Shown: positions 15,419 through 23,704 of the stretch, one piece after another
Position numbering within the stretch: position 1 is the stretch's first letter
How the letters are laid out: each line of letters opens with the position of its first letter
DNA from: RFPW01 sp040401595
GTDB taxonomy: Bacteria > Pseudomonadota > Gammaproteobacteria > Burkholderiales > Burkholderiaceae_E
Direction of reading: 5' to 3'
Length of the DNA: 64,000 bases
Assembly: GCA_040401595.1 (NCBI GenBank)
Contig: JBBAOE010000004.1
Span: 124,001 to 188,000, forward strand
Position numbers and translations under genes: made by a program
The notes under the pieces: model-generated
What the model saw: the letters and a program-made list of their open reading frames with translations, nothing else
What the model was told of the DNA's origin: nothing
Databases searched by the model: none

Positions 15419-17347
15419 ATGAATCATTCCAGTATTGCGCAGAGCGCTGCATTGGTCGCCGCTCCAGCCGAACGCTTGCACCCGGACTGGGTGCGCCATC
15501 CGCGCCTGATCGAGTGGGTCGAAGAGATCGCCGCGCTCGCCCAGCCCAGGGATATCGTCTGGTGCGATGGTTCCGAGGCGCAGAATCAGGCGCTGTGCGA
15601 TCAGATGGTGGCAGCCGGCACGCTGCGCCGTCTCGACCCGGCCAAGCGCCCCAATTCTTACCTCGCCTGGTCGGATCCATCGGATGTGGCGCGCGTGGAA
15701 GACCGAACCTTCATCTGTTCGGCACAGCGTGAGGACGCCGGCCCGACCAACCACTGGGTCGAGCCGCAGGAGATGCGAGGGACGCTCAGCGGATTGTTCG
15801 AGGGCTGCATGCGCGGGCGCACGCTCTACGTGATTCCCTTCTCGATGGGCCCACTGGGCAGCCCCATCGCGCAGATCGGCGTCGAGTTATCGGACTCCCC
15901 CTACGTCGTCGTGAACATGCGGATCATGACGCGCATGGGGCGTGCGGTGCTCGATCAGTTGGGCGTGGACGGGGCGTTTGTCCCTTGCGTGCATTCGGTC
16001 GGGATGCCCTTGATCGATGCCCAGGGCGAGGCACGTGCAGATGTGGCCTGGCCGTGTAATCCCACCAAGTACATCGTGCATTTCCCGGAGACGCGCGAGA
16101 TCTGGTCATTTGGTTCGGGCTATGGCGGCAACGCGCTCCTGGGCAAGAAATGCTTCGCCTTGCGAATCGCCTCCCACATGGGACGGTCGGCACGCGAGCA
16201 GGACGGTATGGGATGGTTGGCCGAGCATATGCTGATTCTGGGAGTCACCAGTCCGCAGGGCGAAAAGAAACACATTGCGGCGGCCTTCCCGTCGGCCTGT
16301 GGCAAGACCAATTTCGCCATGCTGATTCCGCCCGCCGGTTTCGACGGCTGGAAAGTCACCACGATTGGGGACGACATTGCGTGGATCCGGCCGCGACCCG
16401 ATCCGGTCACCGGAGCGATGCGGCTTTATGCGATCAATCCCGAGGCGGGCTACTTTGGCGTTGCGCCCGGTACCGGGGTCAAGACCAATCCGAACGCCAT
16501 GGCGACCTTGCATGCCAATGTGATCTTCACCAATGTGGCCCTGACCGATGACGGGGACGTCTGGTGGGAAGGCATGACGGAGACGCCCCCCGCGCATTGT
16601 CTGGATTGGACCGGGCAGGACTGGACGCCCGAACTCGGGCGCGCGCAGGGCCGCAAGGCCGCGCATCCGAACGCCCGCTTCACGGCGCCCGCCTCGCAAT
16701 GCCCCTCGGTGGATCCGGCCTGGGATGACCCGGCCGGGGTTGCGATTGATGCGTTCATGTTCGGTGGGCGCCGTTCGACCACCGTGCCGCTGGTGACCGA
16801 GGCGCGGGACTGGACCGAAGGCGTCTACATGGCGGCCACGATGGGCTCGGAGACGACGGCCGCGGCCGCTGGCCAGCAGGGGGTTGTGCGCCGGGATCCC
16901 TTCGCCATGCTGCCGTTCTGCGGCTACCACATGGGTGATTATTTTGCCCACTGGTTGGCCTTGGGCGAAGCGTTGCAGCAATCCGGTGCCAGCGTGCCGC
17001 GTATTTTCTGCGTCAACTGGTTTCGCACCGACGAGCAGGGTCGGTTCGTGTGGCCCGGTTTTGGCGACAACATGCGGGTCTTGCGCTGGATGTTTGATCG
17101 GCTCAACGGGCAGTCGGGTGGAACCGAGCATCTCTTCGGGGTCACGCCACGCTACGAGGATCTGGTCTGGCAGGGTCTGGAGTTTGGCCGTGATCGCTAC
17201 GAGCGGATCACCTCAATCGAGCGCGCCCAGTGGCAGGAGGAATTGAAGCTGCACGACGAGCTGTTCGAACGCCTGGCCCAGCGAATGCCCCCGGCTTTGC
17301 GGGTGGCGCGCGACGCGCTGGCGGAACGCTTGCAGCGCCCTGGCTGA
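15419..17347 (+). CDS. pckG: Phosphoenolpyruvate carboxykinase (GTP)
   Basis: The enzyme converts oxaloacetate and GTP to PEP and CO2, linking the TCA cycle to gluconeogenesis. The 642-aa product starts MNHSSIAQSAALVAAPAERL after a GAGGAG ribosome-binding site, and contains the P-loop FPSACGKTNFAM near residue 290, the downstream block AINPEAGYFGVAPGT, the region RFVWPGFGDNMRVL and the lid SSTTVPLV-like RRSTTVPLVTEARDW. The length is that of GTP-dependent enzymes; it is unrelated in sequence to the ATP-dependent E. coli enzyme. It is monocistronic, with divergent MOSC gene upstream. Confidence 0.96.
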   Translation: MNHSSIAQSAALVAAPAERLHPDWVRHPRLIEWVEEIAALAQPRDIVWCDGSEAQNQALCDQMVAAGTLRRLDPAKRPNSYLAWSDPSDVARVEDRTFICSAQREDAGPTNHWVEPQEMRGTLSGLFEGCMRGRTLYVIPFSMGPLGSPIAQIGVELSDSPYVVVNMRIMTRMGRAVLDQLGVDGAFVPCVHSVGMPLIDAQGEARADVAWPCNPTKYIVHFPETREIWSFGSGYGGNALLGKKCFALRIASHMGRSAREQDGMGWLAEHMLILGVTSPQGEKKHIAAAFPSACGKTNFAMLIPPAGFDGWKVTTIGDDIAWIRPRPDPVTGAMRLYAINPEAGYFGVAPGTGVKTNPNAMATLHANVIFTNVALTDDGDVWWEGMTETPPAHCLDWTGQDWTPELGRAQGRKAAHPNARFTAPASQCPSVDPAWDDPAGVAIDAFMFGGRRSTTVPLVTEARDWTEGVYMAATMGSETTAAAAGQQGVVRRDPFAMLPFCGYHMGDYFAHWLALGEALQQSGASVPRIFCVNWFRTDEQGRFVWPGFGDNMRVLRWMFDRLNGQSGGTEHLFGVTPRYEDLVWQGLEFGRDRYERITSIERAQWQEELKLHDELFERLAQRMPPALRVARDALAERLQRPG

Positions 17348-17452
17348 GGCGCCTGCCGTGATCGATTGAGCGATCAACAGCCTGGCACTGCGCCGGGCTC
17401 GCCAATCGCGTCGGGGGTGCGTCGGGGTTGGTTTGACCAGTCCTGCAAGACC

Positions 17453-17980
17453 CTACGGTCGGGGCGCAGGGCCCGGCAGCAGCGGCTGGGCTGGACGCAG
17501 GGCATCGTCAAACTCCCCCTCCCAGGGGTAATGCCCGCAGGGGTCTGGCCAGACCACCTGGAGCAGCTGCGGCCCCGGCATTGCGCCTCCGATCTGGCGG
17601 GCTTTGCTCCATCCGACCGGGGGTGTCGTGTTGTCCTGCAGCGCCATGGCGGCCTCAAGCGATGCCGGGTTCATCCATGCGGCTGCGCCCGCCGCATCGA
17701 GTGCGCGCAATACGGGCTCCAAGCCATCGAAAAAGCCGGCCAGTGGGATGTCCATCGGTAATGCGGACTGGCTCAGCCCGTGATCGGCGAGGGTGGCCAG
17801 CACCATGCGCGCGGTCGCCCCGGGCAGGCCCAGGATCAGCAGTTCGGCCAGCCCCCGTTGGCGCAGGCCGACCGTGTAGGCGTAGCCGGGTCGAGCGTGC
17901 TCAATGTCCAAATCTGGGGCGATCTGGACGATCGCATAGCCGTGGCGCTCGATCGCTTCGGCGTGGTCATTCACGGGCAT
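17453..17980 (-). CDS. DUF4262 domain protein
   Basis: The 175-aa protein begins MPVNDHAEAIERHGYAIVQI, then HARPGYAYTVGLRQRGLAELLILGLP, the DUF4262 signature of a YTxGL turn followed by a hydrophobic strand, and ends with QVVWPDPCGHYPWEGEFDDA, matching the domain's terminal WPD...WD block. The function of the family is unknown. It converges on pckG and stands alone. The proline-rich last ten residues are not conserved family features. Confidence 0.75.
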   Translation of the reverse strand: MPVNDHAEAIERHGYAIVQIAPDLDIEHARPGYAYTVGLRQRGLAELLILGLPGATARMVLATLADHGLSQSALPMDIPLAGFFDGLEPVLRALDAAGAAAWMNPASLEAAMALQDNTTPPVGWSKARQIGGAMPGPQLLQVVWPDPCGHYPWEGEFDDALRPAQPLLPGPAPRP

Positions 17981-18002
17981 TCTTGACGGTTCGAGGCGTC
18001 AT

Positions 18003-18212
18003 GGGGACGCCTCGGGCGGTCAGCGGTAACGGTGGTGGCGTTGTCATCATCGGCCAGNNNNNNNNNNNNNNNNNNNNNNNNNNNNNNNNNNNNNNNNNNN
18101 NNNNNNNNNNNNNNNNNNNNNNNNNNNNNNNNNNNNNNNNNNNNNNNNNNNNNNNNNGGGGACGCCTCGGGCGGTCAGCGGTAACGGTGGTGGCGTTGTC
18201 ATCATCGGCCAG
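18003..18212. other. Assembly gap (100 N) with identical 55-bp ends
   Basis: Exactly 100 N fill 18058-18157. The 55 bases before (18003-18057) and the 55 bases after (18158-18212) are identical. A round-number gap with ends of this exact length is what a scaffolder leaves when two contigs share an assembler overlap, so the true sequence may contain a single copy. No gene should be called across it. Confidence 0.9.
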
Positions 18213-18220
18213 GCACTCAC

Positions 18221-18280
18221 CGGCCGGTCATCCGGCCGGTCATTCGGCTCGTCATTCGGCTCGTCATTCGGCTCGTGCCG
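18221..18280. repeat. 12-bp tandem array across the ltaE stop codon
   Basis: Five 12-bp units run from 18221: CGGCCGGTCATC, CGGCCGGTCATT, CGGCTCGTCATT twice, then a diverged CGGCTCGTGCCG. Read on the ltaE strand each of the four complete units contains TGA in the ltaE frame, so the gene end is a row of repeated RAE/PAG-stop modules. Confidence 0.85.
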
Positions 18281-19388
18281 CGGAAAATTCGGACAAGATG
18301 GCCAGCGCCTGATCGACGCAGGTGCCGTCCACATCGAGATGCGTGACCCAGCGCTGGCGGACACTGCCGTCGACGAGGGCAAAACCGCTGCACAAGACAC
18401 CCCGGGCCCGCAGATAGGTCGACAGATCGGACGCAATCCGGGCGTTGACCGTAACGAATACCATGTTGGTCTGCGCGGGCTCGACCGCCAGCATGGCTTC
18501 GAGCGCGCCCGGCTGCGCGGACAGGGCATTCAGGCCGTAGGCGAGTCGCTGGGCGTTGCGATGATCGTGCGCGAGTCGCTCCAGGTGATGGGCGAGCGCA
18601 TGGCGGGCGGCTGCGGCCAGAATACCCACTTGACGCATGCCACCGCCCAGCATTTTGCGGATGCGCACGCCGCGCGCGATCTGCTCGTGGCGGCCCAGAA
18701 GGAGCGACCCAATCGGCGCGCCCAGGCCCTTGGAGAGGCACAGGGAGACCGAATCGAAGGGCGCGCAGATGGCCTTGGCCGCGGCCTGGATCGCCGGCGC
18801 GTCCGGGGCGGGTGCTGCGGGGTCGGTGGCGAGCCGCTCGGCCCAGGCCGTCTCGACCGCCGCGTTCATCAGTCGGGCGCCGTCCAGGTGGGCAAGCAGG
18901 CCATATTGGCGGCAAAGGGCGCCGGCCTCTTGCAGATAGGGCAGCGGCAGGACCTTGCCGCCGATGGTATTTTCGAGCCCGAATAATCGGGTGCGGGCAA
19001 AGTGCGGATCATCGGGCTTGATGGCGGCTGCGACCAGGGCCAGATCGATCGTGCCATCGGCCAGATTTTCCAGCGGCTGAGGTTGAATCGACCCCAGCAC
19101 GGCCATGCCACCGCTCTCCCAGCGGTAGGCGTGGGACTGTTGCCCGAGGATGGCCTCTTCGCCGCGCGCGCACTGCGTCATCATGGCAATCAGATTGGCC
19201 TGGGTACCCGACGGGACAAAGAGCGCCGCTTCGAAGCCGAGCATATGCGCGACATCCGTCTGCAGTTCGAGCACGGTCGGGTCGTCACCGAAGACATCAT
19301 CGCCTACGGCGGCGCTGGCCATGGCGTCGCGCATAGCGGCGGTGGGACGGGTGACGGTGTCGCTGCGAAAGTCCAGGGTGGTGTCCAT
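18264..19388 (-). CDS. ltaE: Low-specificity L-threonine aldolase
   Basis: This PLP enzyme splits L-threonine and L-allo-threonine to glycine and acetaldehyde. The 374-aa protein starts MDTTLDFRSDTVTRPTAAMR, the family N-terminus, has HLDGARLMNA (PLP-ring contacts) and SLCLSKGLGAPIGS with the Schiff-base Lys at 220. An Ala/Pro insert at about 188-203 is atypical. It follows pdxA by 28 bp on the same strand, so the two form an operon; both enzymes connect to PLP metabolism. The last codons lie within a 12-bp tandem array. Confidence 0.94.
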   Translation of the reverse strand: MDTTLDFRSDTVTRPTAAMRDAMASAAVGDDVFGDDPTVLELQTDVAHMLGFEAALFVPSGTQANLIAMMTQCARGEEAILGQQSHAYRWESGGMAVLGSIQPQPLENLADGTIDLALVAAAIKPDDPHFARTRLFGLENTIGGKVLPLPYLQEAGALCRQYGLLAHLDGARLMNAAVETAWAERLATDPAAPAPDAPAIQAAAKAICAPFDSVSLCLSKGLGAPIGSLLLGRHEQIARGVRIRKMLGGGMRQVGILAAAARHALAHHLERLAHDHRNAQRLAYGLNALSAQPGALEAMLAVEPAQTNMVFVTVNARIASDLSTYLRARGVLCSGFALVDGSVRQRWVTHLDVDGTCVDQALAILSEFSAARAE

Positions 19389-19416
19389 CGGAGGTTCCAG
19401 GCAAAAAGGGCGGGTT

Positions 19417-20415
19417 TCAGGGTTGAGGGGGCACGGCCGTGGGGGCGCAAAGCGATTGCGCCATGGCCACGGCGGCAGCGAAACTGCGGATGTCCGCGCG
19501 CCCCTGACCGGCGATATCGAACGCGGTGCCGTGGTCGGGGCTGGTCCGCACGAACGGCAGCCCGAGGGTCGCATTGACGCCCGCATCCAGACCCAGGTAC
19601 TTCACCGGGATCAGGCCATGATCATGCGTCATCGCGACGACGACGTCGAATTCAGCAAAGCCGCGGGCCCGCATAAAGACCGTATCGGGCGACCAGGGGC
19701 CGCTGGCGTCAACGCCCAGTGCACGCGCCTGAGCCACCGCAGGCGCGATGGTGTCGATCTCTTCACGGCCAAACAACCCCCCTTCGCCGGCGTGGGGGTT
19801 AAGTCCGGCCACGGCAATCCGGGGTGCCACCAGGCCTGCTCGCTCAAGGGCCGCATGGGCCATGCGGATCGTCTGCAGGACGCGATCCTGGGTGATCGCT
19901 TCAATGGCATCGCGCAGCGCCAGGTGCACCGTCACCAGCACGGTGCGCAATTCCTCGTTGGCCAACATCATCCGGACCTCGCCCACGCCAGCCAGCGCAG
20001 CCAGCATTTCCGTGTGGCCCGGGTAGGGGATGCCGGCGGCGGCTAGAGCCTCCTTGTGAATCGGCGCGGTCACGATGGCCCGAACGCGTCCGGCGAGTGC
20101 ATCGGCGGCCGCGTGCGTAATGGCGGCTGCGGCGGCAGCGCCCGCCGCAGCCTGGATTTGACCCAAGGGCAGGGTCGCCGGTAGGGCCGAGCAAGCGATG
20201 AGATCGAGCGTTCCCAGGAGCGTGCCCAGATGCAAACGCTCGGCTTCGCGGCCCAGGATGGCGGGGTCCCCATAGATCCGGAAATTGCGCCGCTGGGCCG
20301 TTGGTTGGCCGGCAAGGTAGCGCAGGATCAGTTCGGGGCCGATCCCGGCGGGATCACCGGCGGTCAGGGCGATCGGCCCGGGCTCGGCCTGGGCTCGGGG
20401 GGTGGGAGGGTTCAT
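19417..20415 (-). CDS. pdxA: 4-hydroxythreonine-4-phosphate dehydrogenase
   Basis: PdxA oxidises 4-phosphohydroxy-L-threonine in the DXP-dependent pathway to pyridoxine phosphate. The 332-aa product starts at ATG 20415 with MNPPTPRAQAEPGPIALTAG and continues GDPAGIGPELILRYL. Metal-binding histidines are in APIHKEAL and GHTEMLA, with the third in LNPHAGEGGLFGREE. An Ala-rich stretch near 95-110 is unusual but in frame. It is the upstream gene of an operon with ltaE and is divergent from the gabD-like gene. Confidence 0.95.
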   Translation of the reverse strand: MNPPTPRAQAEPGPIALTAGDPAGIGPELILRYLAGQPTAQRRNFRIYGDPAILGREAERLHLGTLLGTLDLIACSALPATLPLGQIQAAAGAAAAAAITHAAADALAGRVRAIVTAPIHKEALAAAGIPYPGHTEMLAALAGVGEVRMMLANEELRTVLVTVHLALRDAIEAITQDRVLQTIRMAHAALERAGLVAPRIAVAGLNPHAGEGGLFGREEIDTIAPAVAQARALGVDASGPWSPDTVFMRARGFAEFDVVVAMTHDHGLIPVKYLGLDAGVNATLGLPFVRTSPDHGTAFDIAGQGRADIRSFAAAVAMAQSLCAPTAVPPQP

Positions 20416-20570
20416 CAATTCGGGGCCGTGCGGTCGGAGTGGCGGGACAAAGTGGCAGAATTGGCAAAGTGTCGCATTCTGGAGGCCAAACGAATCATCC
20501 GCCCGATTCGAACCGGACCCGGCTGTGCCGTCCCGGGCGGCTGATGCCGACCGACGTCGGCCAAGGTAGG

Positions 20571-20646
20571 TGGCAGTCCGCAGAAGTCCGCAGAAGTCCG
20601 CCGATATCGTCAGAAGCCCGCAATGCACTCATGCACTCATGCACTA
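20571..20646. repeat. Mixed 10-bp and 8-bp tandem repeats upstream of the gabD-like gene
   Basis: CAGAAGTCCG occurs at 20581-20590 and 20591-20600, with related 10-mers at 20571-20580 and 20611-20620. Directly after, ATGCACTC occurs at 20623-20630 and 20631-20638, then ATGCACTA. The array occupies the divergent pdxA/gabD spacer, about 50-130 bp before the gabD start. Confidence 0.75.
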
Positions 20647-20698
20647 ACAGACCAACAAACCAACAGACCCCGAGACCCTGAGACCCATTGAGAAACCG

Positions 20699-22165
20699 AT
20701 GACCCTGCACTTGCGAAACTCAGCGCTCCTGCGCACCGACGCCTTCATCCATGGCCGTTGGACACCAGCCGATTCCGGCCAGACCTTCGCGGTCCACGAT
20801 CCCGCCACGGGCGAGGAACTGGCCCAGGTCGCCAACTGTGGGCCGCAGGAGACGCAGCGCGCGATTGCGGCCGCCGAGCAAGCGTTGCCAGCCTGGCGGG
20901 CAAAACCGGCCAAAGAACGCTCGGCTATTTTGCGCCGATGGCATGACAGCATCCTGGCGGCTGCCGATGACTTGGCCCTCCTGATGACGATGGAGCAGGG
21001 TAAACCCTTAGCCGAAGCCCGGGGCGAAGTCGCCTACGGGGCTTCGTTCATCGAGTGGTTCGCTGAAGAGGCCAAGCGGGCGTATGGCGATGTGATTCCG
21101 ACGCCGCAGGCCGACCGGCGCCTGCTCGTGCTCAAGCAACCGATCGGTGTGTGCGCTGCGATCACGCCGTGGAATTTTCCGATTGCCATGATCACCCGTA
21201 AAGTGGCGCCCGCTCTCGCGGTGGGTTGTACGGTGGTCGTCAAACCTGCCGAAGCCACGCCCTTATCAGCGCTTGCACTGGCGCAACTGGCGCTCGAGGC
21301 AGGCATTCCGGAGGGCGTCTTCAACATCGTGACCGGCGCGGCCGAACAAGCGCCCGGCATCGGGCGCGTCCTGTGTGAAAGCCCGGTGGTGCGTCATGTG
21401 TCGTTTACCGGCTCAACCGAAGTGGGTCGGATTCTGTTGCGCCAATGTGCCGATACGGTGAAGAAGGTCTCGCTTGAACTCGGCGGTAACGCACCGTTTA
21501 TCGTGTTCGACGATGCCGATCTGGATGCAGCCGTCGAGGGCGCGATCGCCAGCAAATACCGCAATGCCGGCCAGACCTGCGTCTGCGCCAACCGGATCTA
21601 TGTCCAGGATGGTGTCTACGACGCGTTCGCGGCCAAGCTCGCCTGGCGCGTCGCCCGGATGACGGTCGGGGCCGGCACCGTACCCGGCGTACAGGTGGGG
21701 CCCTTGATCGAGGTGGCAGCCTTGCAAAAAGTCGAAGCCCATCTGGCGGATGCCGTCGCTCAAGGCGCGGAGATCGTGGTCGGTGGCAAGCGCCATGCGT
21801 TGGGCGGCTTGTTTTTTGAGCCCACCGTCATGACGGGCGTGACCCAGTCGATGCGGGTCGCCCGCGAAGAAACCTTCGGCCCCGTGGCGCCGCTGTTTCG
21901 ATTTGAGACCGAAGCGCAGGCGATCGAGATGGCCAACGATACCGAGTTTGGTCTCGCGGCGTATTTTTATTCGCGCGATATCGGCCGCATTTTTCGGGTG
22001 GCAGAGGCGATCGAATCCGGCATGGTTTGCGTCAACAGCGGCGTGCTGTCCAACGAAGTTGCGCCGTTTGGGGGCGTCAAGCAATCGGGGCTCGGGCGCG
22101 AGGGCTCGAAATACGGCCTCGACGATTACCTGGAAATCAAGTACCTGGCGTTGGCTGGCCTCTGA
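20699..22165 (+). CDS. gabD: NAD(P)-dependent succinate-semialdehyde-type dehydrogenase
   Basis: Aldehyde dehydrogenases of this class oxidise succinate semialdehyde or similar aldehydes to acids. The 488-aa product has PWNFPIAMITRKVAPALAVG, SFTGSTEVGRIL, the general base in VSLELGGNAPFIV, and the catalytic Cys in GQTCVCANR near residue 293, all diagnostic of the SSADH subgroup. The length matches GabD. The next gene is an alcohol dehydrogenase 71 bp on, suggesting sequential alcohol to aldehyde to acid oxidation. The physiological substrate is inferred from family only. Confidence 0.88.
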   Translation: MTLHLRNSALLRTDAFIHGRWTPADSGQTFAVHDPATGEELAQVANCGPQETQRAIAAAEQALPAWRAKPAKERSAILRRWHDSILAAADDLALLMTMEQGKPLAEARGEVAYGASFIEWFAEEAKRAYGDVIPTPQADRRLLVLKQPIGVCAAITPWNFPIAMITRKVAPALAVGCTVVVKPAEATPLSALALAQLALEAGIPEGVFNIVTGAAEQAPGIGRVLCESPVVRHVSFTGSTEVGRILLRQCADTVKKVSLELGGNAPFIVFDDADLDAAVEGAIASKYRNAGQTCVCANRIYVQDGVYDAFAAKLAWRVARMTVGAGTVPGVQVGPLIEVAALQKVEAHLADAVAQGAEIVVGGKRHALGGLFFEPTVMTGVTQSMRVAREETFGPVAPLFRFETEAQAIEMANDTEFGLAAYFYSRDIGRIFRVAEAIESGMVCVNSGVLSNEVAPFGGVKQSGLGREGSKYGLDDYLEIKYLALAGL

Positions 22166-22236
22166 GCCATGGCTGACGTCCTCGGCCTGCCTGGCGTTGC
22201 GCCACGGCCAGGTCGGTTTGTGGATGGAGACAAGCA

Positions 22237-23385
22237 ATGAAAATGCGAGCTGCTGTATTACGCGAGATTGGTTTGCCAGCGCCCTACGCGCAGAGCAAAC
22301 CCCTGTCGATCGAAACCGTGGACCTCGCCGCGCCCGGCCCGGGGGAATTGACGCTGCGGATCCGCGCCGCCGGCCTGTGTCATTCGGATCTGTCGGCAAT
22401 CAACGGCGATCGTCCCTGGCCCTTGCCGATCGTGATCGGTCACGAAGCGGCTGGTGAGGTCGTCGACGTCGGTGCCGGGGTGACCGATGTGGCCGTAGGC
22501 GATTCGGTCGTGCTGGTCTTCCGGCCGATGTGCGGCGCCTGTCTGGACTGCGCCAGTGGGCGCCCAGCGTTATGTGGTCCTGGCGGTGTCTCGAATGCAG
22601 CGGGGTCGCTCCTGGGCGGATACCGGCGCCTGGGCTTCCCGGGCGCCGCAGCCGATGAGCCCCCGCTCAATCACCATCTGGGCTGTGCCGCATTCGCCGA
22701 GTACGCAACCGTATCGCGTCGCTCGGTGGTTCGGGTCGATCGGGAATTACCGTTTGTTGAAGCCGCCTTGTTTGGCTGCGCCGTCATGACCGGTGCGGGG
22801 GCCGTGTTCAACACGGCCCGGGTTGAGGCGGGTGCGCGGGTCGCGGTGGTCGGGTTGGGCGGCGTGGGATTTTCTTCCCTGCTGGCCGCCGTGGCGAGCG
22901 GTGCCCGCGAGGTGGTCGCGATCGACCTCGTGCCGGCCAAGCTCGACATGGCGCGCCGCCTCGGTGCAACCCAGGTCTTCAATGCGCGCGACCCGGAGGT
23001 CGTGGCCCAAGTCAAGGCCGCGACCGACGGGGGGGTCGATTACGCGTTTGAAATGGCGGGTTCGGTGGCGGCGCTCGAGTGCGCCTACCGGATCACTCGG
23101 CGCGGCGGAACGACGGTGAGCGCGGGGCTGCCCAATCCGGCTGCGCAGTGGCCGCTGCAGGCGGTGAGCCTGATCGCCGAAGAACGCACCATCAAGGGCA
23201 GCTACGTGGGTTCGTGCGTTCCGAGTCGGGATATTCCGCGCTTCATTGCGATGTATCGTGCCGGTCGCCTCCCGGTTCAGGAACTGCTGACCGAAACGAT
23301 CCCGATGGACGCCATCAATCCAGCGCTCGATCGGCTCGCGCAGGGCGAGGCCGTGCGCCAAGTCATCCTGCCGCACGGCGTCTGA
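22237..23385 (+). CDS. Zinc-dependent alcohol dehydrogenase
   Basis: A 382-aa medium-chain dehydrogenase. It shows catalytic-zinc ligands in GLCHSDLSAINGD and GHEAAGEVVDVG, a structural-zinc loop CGACLDCASGRPALC near residues 90-104, and the NAD Rossmann fingerprint VAVVGLGGVGFSSLLAA. An insert after the zinc loop resembles class III-type and aryl-alcohol dehydrogenases. It lies between a gabD-like aldehyde dehydrogenase and a GMC oxidoreductase on the same strand, forming an alcohol-oxidation set. The substrate is unknown. Confidence 0.88.
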   Translation: MKMRAAVLREIGLPAPYAQSKPLSIETVDLAAPGPGELTLRIRAAGLCHSDLSAINGDRPWPLPIVIGHEAAGEVVDVGAGVTDVAVGDSVVLVFRPMCGACLDCASGRPALCGPGGVSNAAGSLLGGYRRLGFPGAAADEPPLNHHLGCAAFAEYATVSRRSVVRVDRELPFVEAALFGCAVMTGAGAVFNTARVEAGARVAVVGLGGVGFSSLLAAVASGAREVVAIDLVPAKLDMARRLGATQVFNARDPEVVAQVKAATDGGVDYAFEMAGSVAALECAYRITRRGGTTVSAGLPNPAAQWPLQAVSLIAEERTIKGSYVGSCVPSRDIPRFIAMYRAGRLPVQELLTETIPMDAINPALDRLAQGEAVRQVILPHGV

Positions 23386-23450
23386 GGCAGCGCGCGGGGC
23401 GGGGGGCCGCGCCGCACCATCCGCTCGGAAGCGGTCGTTGCGGGGCGGTT

Positions 23451-23510
23451 GTGCTGGCGGGTGCAGGTTGGTGCTGATTCGTGCTGACTAGTGCCGGTAA
23501 GTGCGGATTT
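23451..23510. repeat. Six 10-bp degenerate tandem units
   Basis: Six consecutive 10-mers each begin GTGC: GTGCTGGCGG, GTGCAGGTTG, GTGCTGATTC, GTGCTGACTA, GTGCCGGTAA, GTGCGGATTT. The spacing is exactly 10 bp throughout, close to a helical turn, with the remaining six bases variable. Confidence 0.75.
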
Positions 23511-23520
23511 GACGATCGTC

Positions 23521-23552
23521 GGGGATTCGGGGATTCGGGGATTCGGGGATTC
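23521..23552. repeat. Four perfect 8-bp tandem units (GGGGATTC)
   Basis: GGGGATTC is repeated four times without error. It lies 10 bp after the 10-bp array and about 150 bp before the GMC oxidoreductase start. Confidence 0.9.
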
Positions 23553-23704
23553 AGGGGCGAGGGGACGGAGGACCAGGGGGCTGGGGCATACCAGGGGGCC
23601 TTGGGCGTCGCCGGCGTCAGGGGCGAATCTGGGACGGATCAGCGGCGCGGGCGTCGATCGGGACGCGGAGTGTTCAAGACCAAATTGCAGGGGAGGAAGC
23701 GCAC

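Larger units (their letters stand above)
23386..23704. other. 319-bp intergenic stretch, repeats but no gene
   Basis: Between the alcohol dehydrogenase and the GMC oxidoreductase I see no coding frame with support. The stretch holds the 10-bp array at 23451-23510, the 8-bp array at 23521-23552 and the GMC ribosome-binding site just before 23705. No T-rich terminator hairpin is visible. Confidence 0.7.

Noticed and set aside
16106..17131. A 341-codon minus-strand frame inside pckG
   Set aside because: It is a shadow of the PEPCK coding sequence, which contains all catalytic motifs on the plus strand.
18003..18212. 55-bp direct repeats around the first N run considered as attachment sites of an inserted element
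   Set aside because: An identical 55-bp overlap occurs at the second gap, and no integrase or transposase is present; assembly overlap explains both.
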